Assembly (NCBI GenBank): GCA_964439395.1
Contig: CAYTNV010000002.1
Coordinates: 62,001 to 126,000 of the forward strand
Reading direction: 5' to 3'
Origin: JAUUSJ01 sp964439395
GTDB taxonomy: Bacteria > Bacillota > Clostridia > Lachnospirales > Lachnospiraceae
Length of the DNA: 64,000 nucleotides
Position numbers and translations under genes: made by a program. Positions 24,124 to 31,971 of this stretch are shown here, piece after piece (position 1 is the first letter of the stretch; each line of letters starts with the position of its first letter). The notes below the pieces were generated by a model that worked only from the letters and a program-made list of their open reading frames with translations, searched no databases and was not told the DNA's origin.

Positions 24124-25173
24124 ATGATTAAAGAAGATAAATTAAATGCCCTGAATAAAGCGATTTCAGAGATTGAGAGAGAATTTGGCAAGGGTTCTAT
24201 TATGAAATTGGGAGATGAGTCGAAGGGACTTAATGTAGAGACGGTTCCGACTGGTTCTCTAAGCTTGGATGTGGCCCTTGGAGCAGGTGGTGTGCCGAAG
24301 GGAAGAATTGTAGAGATTTATGGACCAGAGTCCAGTGGTAAGACAACCGTTGCACTTCATATGATTGCGGAGGTTCAAAAAAGAGAAGGTATCGCAGGAT
24401 TTATCGATGCAGAACATGCCCTAGATCCAGCTTATGCGAAGAATATTGGTGTGGATATCGATAATCTTTATATTTCACAGCCAGATAATGGGGAGCAAGC
24501 CTTGGAGATTGCGGAGACGATGCTTCGATCTGGAGCGATGGATATTATTATTATTGACTCTGTAGCAGCTCTTGTTCCTAAGGCAGAAATTGATGGAGAT
24601 ATGGGAGATGTACAAGTTGGTCTTCACGCCAGATTGATGTCTAAAGCTCTCAGAAAATTAACAGGACATATTAATAAATATAATTGTGTCGTAGTATTTA
24701 TCAATCAGCTTCGTGAAAAGGTTGGAGTTATGTTTGGTAACCCAGAGACGACAACGGGTGGTAGAGCACTTAAATTCTATGCTTCTGTCCGCATGGATGT
24801 CAGAAGAATTGAGGCGATTAAGCAAAGTGGAGAAGTGATTGGTAATAGAACGAGAGTAAAAGTTGTAAAAAATAAGATTGCTCCACCATTTAGAGAGGCG
24901 GAATTTGATATTATGTTTGGTAAGGGGATTTCCAGGGAAGGAGATATTTTAGATCTTGCGGCAAGTTGTAACGTTGTCAAAAAGAGCGGTGCTTGGTATG
25001 CTTATAATGATGCAAAGATTGGACAGGGAAGAGAAAATTCTAAGAAATATTTAAGGGAAAATCCAGAGGTAATGGCAGAGATTGAGCAGAAAGTGAGAGA
25101 ACATTTTGGAATGCCAGCTGCGCCAGTTATTTCAAAGACAGAGATGGAGCTTGTGGAAGAGGCAAGTGAGTAG
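24124..25173 (+). CDS. recA: Recombinase RecA
   Basis: RecA forms the DNA strand-exchange filament and triggers LexA self-cleavage. The 349-residue protein has Walker A GPESSGKTT (about 66-74), FIDAEHALDP, Walker B DIIIIDSVAALVPKAEI in outline, the L2 loop region GNPETTTGGRALKFYASVR and the usual acidic C-terminus (EEASE). The ribosome binding site is AAAGGAG. Its promoter and SOS-like box lie about 130 bases upstream, and recX follows by six bases. Confidence 0.99.
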   Translation: MIKEDKLNALNKAISEIEREFGKGSIMKLGDESKGLNVETVPTGSLSLDVALGAGGVPKGRIVEIYGPESSGKTTVALHMIAEVQKREGIAGFIDAEHALDPAYAKNIGVDIDNLYISQPDNGEQALEIAETMLRSGAMDIIIIDSVAALVPKAEIDGDMGDVQVGLHARLMSKALRKLTGHINKYNCVVVFINQLREKVGVMFGNPETTTGGRALKFYASVRMDVRRIEAIKQSGEVIGNRTRVKVVKNKIAPPFREAEFDIMFGKGISREGDILDLAASCNVVKKSGAWYAYNDAKIGQGRENSKKYLRENPEVMAEIEQKVREHFGMPAAPVISKTEMELVEEASE

Positions 25174-25179
25174 GCAAAG

Positions 25180-25773
25180 ATGAGAGTGACGAGAATAGAG
25201 GAAGGCGAGAATAATCGAAAGAAGATTTATCTTGACGGTGAGTATACTTTCTTTTTATATCCAAAGGAGTTAAGACAGTATTCTATTAAGGTGGACGAGG
25301 AGTTATCTGAAGAACTCTATGAGGAGATTAGACAAAAAATTGTATTGATAAGGGCAAAGCGCAAGATGCTTGCCCTTTTGTCAAAGAAAGATTATACTTG
25401 TGAGGAAATTGCAAGAAAACTAAGACAAGGATACTATAGCGAAGATATAATTGAGGATGCAATTTTTTATGGTGTTTATATGCATTATTTAGATGATGAG
25501 CGTTATGCGAGAGAGTATATAAATTGGAAGAAGAATTCTAAAAGTCTGAGATGGATTGCACAGGAACTTTCAAGAAAGGGAATAGCAAAGTCTATTTATG
25601 AGCCAATTTTAGATTTGGAGGAGGACGATGAGGATATTTTGAGGGAACTTATATCTCGCTATATGAAAAAGCAGTCAGGAGAAAATTTCCAAAAAAGACA
25701 AAAAACTTATCGACATTTTTTACAAAAAGGATATTCTAGTTGTCTAATTCGCAAAATTTTAAGTCAATTATGA
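25180..25773 (+). CDS. recX: Regulatory protein RecX
   Basis: RecX binds RecA filaments and modulates their activity. The 197-residue protein is mostly helical with three tandem three-helix repeats. Recognisable blocks are ALLSKKDYTCEEIARKL, YLDDERYAREYI and LRWIAQELSRKGI, which are the usual RecX pattern. It begins six bases after recA, with GAGG inside the end of recA as ribosome binding site, so it is coexpressed. A sequence assignment alone would be moderate, but the context makes it nearly certain. Confidence 0.93.
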   Translation: MRVTRIEEGENNRKKIYLDGEYTFFLYPKELRQYSIKVDEELSEELYEEIRQKIVLIRAKRKMLALLSKKDYTCEEIARKLRQGYYSEDIIEDAIFYGVYMHYLDDERYAREYINWKKNSKSLRWIAQELSRKGIAKSIYEPILDLEEDDEDILRELISRYMKKQSGENFQKRQKTYRHFLQKGYSSCLIRKILSQL

Positions 25774-25803
25774 AGAAGAAGGATAAGAATAATGAAACAT
25801 CTA

Positions 25804-25832
25804 TTGACAAGAACGTGAAAAGAGTGTAAAAT
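25804..25832 (+). promoter_or_regulatory. rny promoter
   Basis: Perfect -35 TTGACA at 25804-25809 and -10 TAAAAT at 25827-25832 with a 17-base spacer. The start is expected near 25839, with an 80-base leader that contains a weak TAGGG/CCCTA hairpin. Confidence 0.85.
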
Positions 25833-25904
25833 TTAGGTGTTGCATTGAGAGAATAAAATAGGGGAGATGCCCTAAGATTATTTTTTCACTGTGAAAATTA
25901 AATA

Positions 25905-25917
25905 AGGAGGTGCTCCT
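25905..25917 (+). promoter_or_regulatory. Ribosome binding site folded into a hairpin before rny
   Basis: AGGAG (25905-25909) and CTCCT (25913-25917) are perfect complements around GTG, so the Shine-Dalgarno sequence AAGGAGG can be hidden in a small hairpin touching the GTG start codon. This may tune translation. Confidence 0.45.
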
Positions 25918-27465
25918 GTGGTAGGATACGTACTGGCCGTTTTAATAACTTTAGTTATTTCTGCACCTGTAGCTGCCTGGCTTGCTATTACATATCATAA
26001 GAATGTTGTGGAAGCGAAAATTGGAAGCGCAGAGGAGAAAGCTAGAGAGATTATAGATGATGCGCTTAAGACAGCGGAGTCCAAGAAGAGAGAAGCCCTG
26101 TTGGAAGCCAAGGAAGAATCAATTAAAGCGAAAAATGATTTCGAAAAAGAAACCAAGGAACGTAGAGCAGAATTGCAGCGCATGGAGAAGCGTGTGATCA
26201 ATAAAGAAGAGAGTATTGATCGTAAGGCCGATAGCTTAGAGAAAAAAGAAGCAAACCTTGTCCATAAGGAAGCTGCTTTAGAGAAGCAGAAGGTCAAAGT
26301 AGACGAACTTCACGCAAAAAGATTGCAGGAACTCGAAAGAATTTCAGGATTAACCTCTGAACAGGCAAAAGAATATTTGTTAAAGACTGTCGAAGATGAA
26401 GTGAAGTATGAAACAGCTATTATGGTAAAAGAAATGGATACCAGAGCGAAAGAGGAAGCGAACAAAAAAGCGAAGGAATATGTTGTGAACGCAATTCAAA
26501 AATGCGCAGCTGATCATGTTTCCGAAACTACTATATCTTTAGTGCAATTGCCAAATGACGAAATGAAAGGACGTATTATTGGACGTGAGGGTAGAAATAT
26601 TAGAACCCTTGAGACAATGACAGGTGTAGACTTAATTATCGATGATACCCCAGAAGCAGTATTACTTTCTAGCTTTGATCCAGTGCGAAGAGAGGTAGCA
26701 AGAATCGCACTCGAGAAGTTAATTGTAGATGGAAGAATTCATCCTGCAAGAATCGAAGAGATGGTAGAAAAAGCACAAAAAGAAGTAGAAATCATGATGA
26801 GAGAGGAAGGAGAGGCAGCTACTTTAGAGGTAGGTGTTCACGGCATTCATCCAGAATTAGTTCGTTTACTTGGTAAAATGAAGTTTAGAACTAGCTATGG
26901 ACAAAATGCGTTAAAGCATTCTATTGAAGTAGCACAGCTTTCTGGTTTACTAGCTGGAGAGATTGGTGTAGATGTACGTATGGCAAAAAGAGCAGGTCTA
27001 TTACATGATATCGGTAAGTCGGTTGATCATGAGATGGAGGGCTCTCATATTGAGATTGGAGTAGATCTTTGTAGAAAATATAAAGAGTCTTCTTTAGTTA
27101 TCAATGCAGTAGAGGCACATCACGGAGATGTGGAACCTACTAGCTTGATTGCATGCATTGTGCAGGCAGCAGATACGATTTCCGCAGCAAGACCTGGTGC
27201 TAGAAGAGAAACTCTTGAAACCTATACTACAAGACTAAAACAGTTAGAAGACATTTCAAGCTCTTTCAAGGGAGTAGATAAGACTTTTGCTATTCAGGCA
27301 GGAAGAGAAATTCGTATTATGGTCGTTCCAGAACAAGTGAGTGATGCAGATATGATTTTATTAGCGAGAGATATTTCTAAGAAGATTGAAAGTGAGTTAG
27401 AATATCCTGGACAAATAAAAGTAAATATTATTAGAGAGAGCAGAGCAATAGATTATGCTAAGTAG
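25918..27465 (+). CDS. rny: Ribonuclease Y
   Basis: RNase Y is the membrane-bound endoribonuclease that starts mRNA decay in many Firmicutes. The 515-residue protein begins with GTG. It has one N-terminal membrane segment (about 3-22), a long charged coiled coil (about 35-200), a KH domain with MKGRIIGREGRNIRTLE near 215-235, and an HD domain with HSIEVAQLSG and LLHDIGKSVDHE (His-Asp metal site). The C-terminus YPGQIKVNIIRESRAIDYAK matches the family. It has its own promoter and a strong terminator. Confidence 0.98.
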   Translation: MVGYVLAVLITLVISAPVAAWLAITYHKNVVEAKIGSAEEKAREIIDDALKTAESKKREALLEAKEESIKAKNDFEKETKERRAELQRMEKRVINKEESIDRKADSLEKKEANLVHKEAALEKQKVKVDELHAKRLQELERISGLTSEQAKEYLLKTVEDEVKYETAIMVKEMDTRAKEEANKKAKEYVVNAIQKCAADHVSETTISLVQLPNDEMKGRIIGREGRNIRTLETMTGVDLIIDDTPEAVLLSSFDPVRREVARIALEKLIVDGRIHPARIEEMVEKAQKEVEIMMREEGEAATLEVGVHGIHPELVRLLGKMKFRTSYGQNALKHSIEVAQLSGLLAGEIGVDVRMAKRAGLLHDIGKSVDHEMEGSHIEIGVDLCRKYKESSLVINAVEAHHGDVEPTSLIACIVQAADTISAARPGARRETLETYTTRLKQLEDISSSFKGVDKTFAIQAGREIRIMVVPEQVSDADMILLARDISKKIESELEYPGQIKVNIIRESRAIDYAK

Positions 27466-27489
27466 AATTCTCTAAAAATAAGCTATATA

Positions 27490-27514
27490 GCGGCAGTTTT
27501 ACTGCCGCTTTTTT
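27490..27514 (+). terminator. Terminator after rny
   Basis: GCGGCAG and CTGCCGC form a perfect 7-base GC-rich stem with loop TTTTA, followed by six T. Confidence 0.95.
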
Positions 27515-27581
27515 CATATTTTTCCAGATAAAGCAGGAATAAAGAGAAATAAAAATATAGAATAGGGAAGGAAGAAGAGTT

Positions 27582-28118
27582 ATGAAAGGATATAAAAGAA
27601 TAAAAAAAGAATTAGCATATAAAGGACATATAGTAGATTTTTATAAAGATTATATACAATTGCCCGATGGCAAAGTTGTGGAGTGGGATTTGGCAGATCA
27701 TAAAGGAGCAGCGGCGGTATTGCCAATCACAGATGATGGAAAAATTATTATGGTGAGACAATTTCGCAATGCACTTGATAGAGAAACGTTGGAAATTCCA
27801 GCTGGTGGAATTAATCCAGGAGAGACTGCTAGAGAGAGTGCTATTCGTGAGTTAGAAGAGGAAACTGGATTTAAGAGTGATAATGTAGAGCATCTAAAAG
27901 ATATTGTGTCTGCAATCGGATTTTGTAATGAGACAATATATATATATTTAGCGAGAGATTTGAAACCTTCTAAACAGAATTTGGATGAGGAAGAGTTTTT
28001 GGATGTACTATATTATGATATTGATGAAGTCGTAGATATGATTTTGGATGGGACGATTATCGACGGTAAGACAACAGCGGCGGTATTGGCTTATAAGGTA
28101 AAATATGAGATGCTTTAA
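27582..28118 (+). CDS. Nudix hydrolase, ADP-ribose pyrophosphatase type
   Basis: A 178-residue nudix enzyme. The nudix box is complete, from GGINPGETARESAIRE to LEEETGF (about residues 74-96), and is preceded by PAGG as in ADP-ribose pyrophosphatases. Strands before it (GAAAVLPITDDGKIIMVRQFR) and the later IYIYLARDL fit the NudF/YqkG subgroup, which hydrolyses ADP-ribose and related compounds. Substrate is inferred, not shown by sequence alone. The ribosome binding site is GGAAGG. It stands alone between two transcription stops and spoIIM. Confidence 0.88.
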   Translation: MKGYKRIKKELAYKGHIVDFYKDYIQLPDGKVVEWDLADHKGAAAVLPITDDGKIIMVRQFRNALDRETLEIPAGGINPGETARESAIRELEEETGFKSDNVEHLKDIVSAIGFCNETIYIYLARDLKPSKQNLDEEEFLDVLYYDIDEVVDMILDGTIIDGKTTAAVLAYKVKYEML

Positions 28119-28264
28119 TTAAGATTGAAAAAAGAAAAATAAAATCTCCTTTTCATACATATTATTATATAGAAGAAATATTTTTAGTATATCTTGCTTT
28201 ATAATTTGTCTTTGCTATCAATATAGGAAATTGGCAGCAAAAGAGTGTATGGGAGGGGGATTTT

Positions 28265-28840
28265 TTGCGTCAAATAGAATTGAGAAATAAGGGAATGATG
28301 GGAATTTATTTTGTCAGTTTAATATTTGGAATTATCCTGACAAATTTTGCGGCATATCGATATGGGGAGTACATAAGTCAATTAAATCTTATGGTATATG
28401 ATTTAGACAAGCTTTCTAAAATTTCATCGAATGAGTTTTTTTTATCGTTATTATTAAAGAGAGGAAGACAGTTTTTAGTTCTATATGTGGGAGGAATGTT
28501 TTTGCCGACAGTTTTAGTATTTGGGCTATATCTTTCTTTCTTTTCATTTTCACTTTCCTGCTTTTTATGTATACAGACAGTACAGGCGGGGTTTTATGGG
28601 ATTTTATCTTCTTTCTTCTATTTCTTCCCGCAGTATATTTGCTATATTCTCTTATTTTGTATTTGTTTTTATCGGATTAAGAGTAAAAAAGAATCCCTCC
28701 CCTTTCGAGAAGAACGAAAGATAGGAGGGAAATATATATCCAAAATATTAATTCGATGGATGGTTGTAATTGCTATTTTACTTGGAGGATGTTTTCTCGA
28801 AGCATATATAAATCCTATTATTTTGCAGTATATTCAATAA
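28265..28840 (+). CDS. spoIIM: Stage II sporulation protein M
   Basis: SpoIIM is a membrane protein of the SpoIID-SpoIIM-SpoIIP machine that remodels septal peptidoglycan during engulfment. The 191-residue sequence has about five hydrophobic segments and fits the SpoIIM/DUF95 pattern (GIYFVSLIFGIILTNF near the start; GRQFLVLYVGGMF in the middle). The start is a TTG preceded by GGGAGGGGG at a suitable distance; an internal ATG at 28294 has no such site. It converges with the DAHP synthase gene after 22 bases, without a clear terminator. It suggests the lineage can sporulate or did so. Confidence 0.85.
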   Translation: MRQIELRNKGMMGIYFVSLIFGIILTNFAAYRYGEYISQLNLMVYDLDKLSKISSNEFFLSLLLKRGRQFLVLYVGGMFLPTVLVFGLYLSFFSFSLSCFLCIQTVQAGFYGILSSFFYFFPQYICYILLFCICFYRIKSKKESLPFREERKIGGKYISKILIRWMVVIAILLGGCFLEAYINPIILQYIQ

Positions 28841-28862
28841 AATATATTGAGGTTTAGAGGAA

Positions 28863-29891
28863 TTAAACTCTCTCTGCAATTTCGTAGAGCAATTGCTCAG
28901 ATTTATCCCAGCCAAGGCAGGCATCTGTGATGGATTTTCCATAGCATCCGCCTCCAACTGGCTGATTGCCATCTTCGATATAGCTTTCAATCATAACACC
29001 TTTTACAAGCTTTTCGATTTCTGGGGAGAGATGACGACTATGAAGCACTTCTTTTACAATACGAGGTTGCTGTTCCCATTTCTTTCCAGAATTTGCATGG
29101 TTAGCATCCACAATACAAGCAGGATTTTTCAAATCATGCTGTTCATATAAATTAATTACTCGCATTAAATCTTCATAGTGATAGTTGGAGATTGTTGTTC
29201 CGTATTTATCTACAGCTCCTCTTAAAATAGTATGTGTAAGAGGATTCCCTGTTGTCTCTACTTCCCAACCTGCATATAAGAAATTATGAGCAGATTGACC
29301 AGCCATGACGGAGTTCATCATAACAGATAAATCACCACTAGTTGGATTTTTCATGCCAACTGGAACATCCATACCACTTACGGTGAGGCGATGCTGCTGA
29401 TTTTCGACAGAACGAGCACCAATTGCAACATAGGATAAAATATCTTCCATATACTGCCAATTGTTTGGATAGAGCATCTCGTCCGCTGCCGTCATATGAG
29501 TTTCTCTGATAGAACGAATATGCATTTTACGGATATCGAGTAAACCTGCAAGCATATCTGGAGCCTGTTCTGGATCTGGTTGATGAAGCATTCCTTTATA
29601 TCCAGTGCCTGTTGTTCGTGGCTTATTTGTGTAAATTCGCGGAATAACAATAATCTTATCTTTAATCTTTTCTTGTACTTTAGCAAGACGATTCATATAA
29701 TCTAAAACAGCATCCTCGTTATCTGCAGAGCAAGGTCCGATGATAACAAGAAATTTGTCGGATTCGCCAGTAAAAACTTTGTGAATTAATTCATCTCTCT
29801 CTTTTTTTATAGCTTTTAAGTCCTCTGTCATTGGGTATAGAGTTTGGATGACATCGGCATTTGGCATCTCTTTTAAACGTTTAATACTCAT
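28863..29891 (-). CDS. 3-Deoxy-7-phosphoheptulonate (DAHP) synthase, class I AroG type
   Basis: This enzyme condenses phosphoenolpyruvate and erythrose 4-phosphate, the first step of aromatic amino acid synthesis. The 342-residue protein matches the E. coli AroF/G/H group: IGPCSADNEDAVLDYM near residue 50, PRIYTNKPRTTGTGYKG, GARSVENQQHR, GMKNPTSGDLSVMMN, and ESYIEDGNQP near the end. It is the only minus-strand gene in the window. Its start has a perfect AGGAGG. Feedback type (Phe, Tyr or Trp) cannot be read from the sequence by eye. The later pathway genes aroB and pheA are also in this window but not adjacent. Confidence 0.95.
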   Translation of the reverse strand: MSIKRLKEMPNADVIQTLYPMTEDLKAIKKERDELIHKVFTGESDKFLVIIGPCSADNEDAVLDYMNRLAKVQEKIKDKIIVIPRIYTNKPRTTGTGYKGMLHQPDPEQAPDMLAGLLDIRKMHIRSIRETHMTAADEMLYPNNWQYMEDILSYVAIGARSVENQQHRLTVSGMDVPVGMKNPTSGDLSVMMNSVMAGQSAHNFLYAGWEVETTGNPLTHTILRGAVDKYGTTISNYHYEDLMRVINLYEQHDLKNPACIVDANHANSGKKWEQQPRIVKEVLHSRHLSPEIEKLVKGVMIESYIEDGNQPVGGGCYGKSITDACLGWDKSEQLLYEIAERV

Positions 29892-29932
29892 TTTTTTCCT
29901 CCTGAAAATATATATATATTAGCTCCCAAAAT

Positions 29933-29949
29933 TAGGGAGTCGTTTTATT
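29933..29949 (-). promoter_or_regulatory. Leader hairpin of the DAHP synthase gene
   Basis: On the minus strand CTCCC-TAATTTT-GGGAG forms a 5-base stem in the leader, about 40 bases before the start codon. There is no following U tract, so it is not a clear terminator. Confidence 0.35.
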
Positions 29950-29957
29950 CATCGCTA

Positions 29958-29986
29958 AGTATATCATATAACTTTTGCGGTGTAAA
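29958..29986 (-). promoter_or_regulatory. Promoter of the minus-strand DAHP synthase gene
   Basis: Read on the minus strand, TTTACA (29986-29981) and TATACT (29963-29958) are separated by 17 bases, pointing towards the gene start at 29891. Confidence 0.8.
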
Positions 29987-30176
29987 GTATAAAAGTGAAA
30001 TGTTTTAAATTTAGCAATTGATAGTGTAGCACTTGAAAAAGCAGATGTCAAGATACTAGTAAGTTAGGAAAAAGATTGTATGAAATGAAAAAACTATAGG
30101 AAACAATTGCTTTTCACTATTCAATCATGTTAGAATAAAAAATAAAACAGTCAACATACATAATGAGGTGAAAATT

Positions 30177-30758
30177 GTGAGAGAACTAGAAGAAAGAATT
30201 TTAAGAGATGGACAGGCGCTTAGCAAAAATGTATTAAAGGTAGATAGCTTTTTAAATCATCAGGTAGACTATACCTTGATGGATAAGATGGGGGAAGAGT
30301 TTGCCGATAAATTTAGGGATGAGGGGATTACAAGAGTATTTACGATTGAAAGTTCTGGTATTGCTCCAGCCTATGCTACAGCAAGGAGTCTGAAGGTTCC
30401 TATGGTCATTTTGAAAAAACAGACCTCTAAGATTCTAAATGAGGATGTGTATCAGACAAAGATTACTTCTTTTACAAAGGGAACAAGTTATGAACTCACT
30501 CTGTACAAAAAATATGCGCAGCCAGGAGATAAAGTATTATTGATTGATGACTTTTTAGCAAACGGGGAGGCTGCGACAGGAAGTTGTAAGTTACTTGAGA
30601 TGGCAGGTGTGGAAGTTGCAGGTATTGGTATAGTCATCGAGAAAGCATTCCAAAGAGGAAGAAAGCGTTTGGAGGATGCAGGATATAAGGTATATTCTCT
30701 CGCCCGTGTATCTAAATTAGATCAGAATTGTATTGAATTTATTCCAGAGGAAGGGTAA
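30177..30758 (+). CDS. xpt: Xanthine phosphoribosyltransferase
   Basis: Xpt salvages xanthine with PRPP to give XMP. The frame is open from a GTG at 30168, but the GTG at 30177 is preferred: GAGGTG lies seven bases before it, and the protein then begins exactly where B. subtilis Xpt does. That gives 193 residues. Key blocks are LKVDSFLNHQVD near the N-terminus, TIESSGIAPA and the PRPP loop VLLIDDFLANGEAATG (about 122-137). Unlike many Firmicute xpt genes, its leader shows no purine riboswitch consensus. The gene is followed by a promoter for the next unit. Confidence 0.95.
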   Translation: MRELEERILRDGQALSKNVLKVDSFLNHQVDYTLMDKMGEEFADKFRDEGITRVFTIESSGIAPAYATARSLKVPMVILKKQTSKILNEDVYQTKITSFTKGTSYELTLYKKYAQPGDKVLLIDDFLANGEAATGSCKLLEMAGVEVAGIGIVIEKAFQRGRKRLEDAGYKVYSLARVSKLDQNCIEFIPEEG

Positions 30759-30799
30759 GAATTCAATATGAAAATTATGATTAACAAAGAGATTGCTAT

Positions 30800-30827
30800 T
30801 TGACTGTCAAAACAATATGGGTAAAAT
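30800..30827 (+). promoter_or_regulatory. Promoter before the ROK-like gene
   Basis: TTGACT at 30800-30805 and TAAAAT at 30822-30827, spacer 16 bases. It predicts a leader of about 160 bases. Confidence 0.65.
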
Positions 30828-30904
30828 AATAGTTTTATGTGGAGGTGGTTTATAAGTATAGTGTGAAAAATTTATTATTTTGGGGATAACTAGAAAAAAT
30901 ACAG

Positions 30905-30967
30905 CGAAGGCATTGCCTTCGATAGTATAAGAAATTCGCCGTGTATAAAAGTGAGGAGGAAGCACGG
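30905..30967 (+). promoter_or_regulatory. Two-hairpin leader before the ROK-like gene
   Basis: CGAAGGC-ATT-GCCTTCG (30905-30921) is a perfect 7-base hairpin. Further on GCCGTG (about 30938-30943) pairs with CACGGC (about 30963-30968) across a loop that contains GTGAGGAGGAAG, a good ribosome binding sequence, although the annotated start is 25 bases further. No known riboswitch is recognised. Confidence 0.4.
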
Positions 30968-30992
30968 CTGAAAAAGAAAGAAGGGCAAAGAT

Positions 30993-31868
30993 ATGTATTT
31001 AGGAATTAATGTTTCAAGAGATGCGATTCGCTATGCGATGTATGGACAAGAGCTTGAGGAGATTGAAAAGTGGAAAAAGGATATGAAGGATTTTGAATCT
31101 GCAGATCAGTTCTATGATTATATTTGCGAGGAATTAGATGAGACTGGCGCAGATTTAATTGGAATCAGCGTTCCAGGAATTGTGAGAGATTCCCGTGTGA
31201 TTGCAAAATCACAGATAAAATACCTCTATAAGACGAATATTAAAGAAGAAGTAGAAAAAAGAACAGAGATTACAACTTATGCGATTAATGAGGCTAGGGC
31301 GTCTGGATACTGTGAATTTCAGATGGGAAATGGCAAAGGTACCAAATCTAGTGCGTATTTTATTATTGGAGATACGCTTGGTGGATGTATTTGTGATGAA
31401 AGAGGAATTGTAGAGGGAAAAGACGGATTAGCAGGGGAATTTTCTGTCATTCCTTTTGGAAATACATTTTCAGGTAAGCCAGGTATTTTGACAAATTATG
31501 CATCTATGGATGCTCTAGTAAATATTTATAAAGAATTTTCAGATAGAGAGACGACAAAGGGAATACAAGTTGTCCGTCGATATTTACAGGGAGAACAAAA
31601 TGCGAGTCATGCGATGGATGCTTGGATGCAAAATATTTGTTATGGATTATACGAGGTTATAATGATGTATAATACAGAAGTTATCTGTCTTGGAGGACAG
31701 ATTTCAGAGGAGATATGGTTTGTAGATTTCATTGAAAAGAAATTTAATGAGTATCGCTTTTTATTCCATGATGTATTGACAACAAAGATTTTGCAGTGCA
31801 AGTTTAGAAATAGTGCCAGCTTACTTGGAGCAGTTCTCTATGCAAAAGATAAGGAAGATGGTAAATAA
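30993..31868 (+). CDS. Divergent ROK-family protein (glucokinase-like fold)
   Basis: The 291-residue sequence follows the ROK layout but key sites are changed. The N-terminal phosphate loop, usually DIGGTK, reads GINVSRDAI. The pocket segment GISVPGIV is kept. The catalytic Asp, normally in NDANAAA, is replaced in INEARASG (Asp to Glu). The second loop is GDTLGGCI, then GLAGEFSVIPFG matches the GAAGEIGH region. The zinc cysteines CxCGxxGC are absent. It may be a sensor or a kinase of altered specificity. An amylosucrase-like gene follows 103 bases later, so a link to glucose or glucan metabolism is inferred. Confidence 0.7.
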   Translation: MYLGINVSRDAIRYAMYGQELEEIEKWKKDMKDFESADQFYDYICEELDETGADLIGISVPGIVRDSRVIAKSQIKYLYKTNIKEEVEKRTEITTYAINEARASGYCEFQMGNGKGTKSSAYFIIGDTLGGCICDERGIVEGKDGLAGEFSVIPFGNTFSGKPGILTNYASMDALVNIYKEFSDRETTKGIQVVRRYLQGEQNASHAMDAWMQNICYGLYEVIMMYNTEVICLGGQISEEIWFVDFIEKKFNEYRFLFHDVLTTKILQCKFRNSASLLGAVLYAKDKEDGK

Positions 31869-31971
31869 GAGATATAAGGAGTATACTTTTTTCCTAGATA
31901 AATATACTACATAGCGATATTATCTGAAAAAAAAGGGGAAGAGGAACTATTAATTAAGAAGGTGAGAGCAT

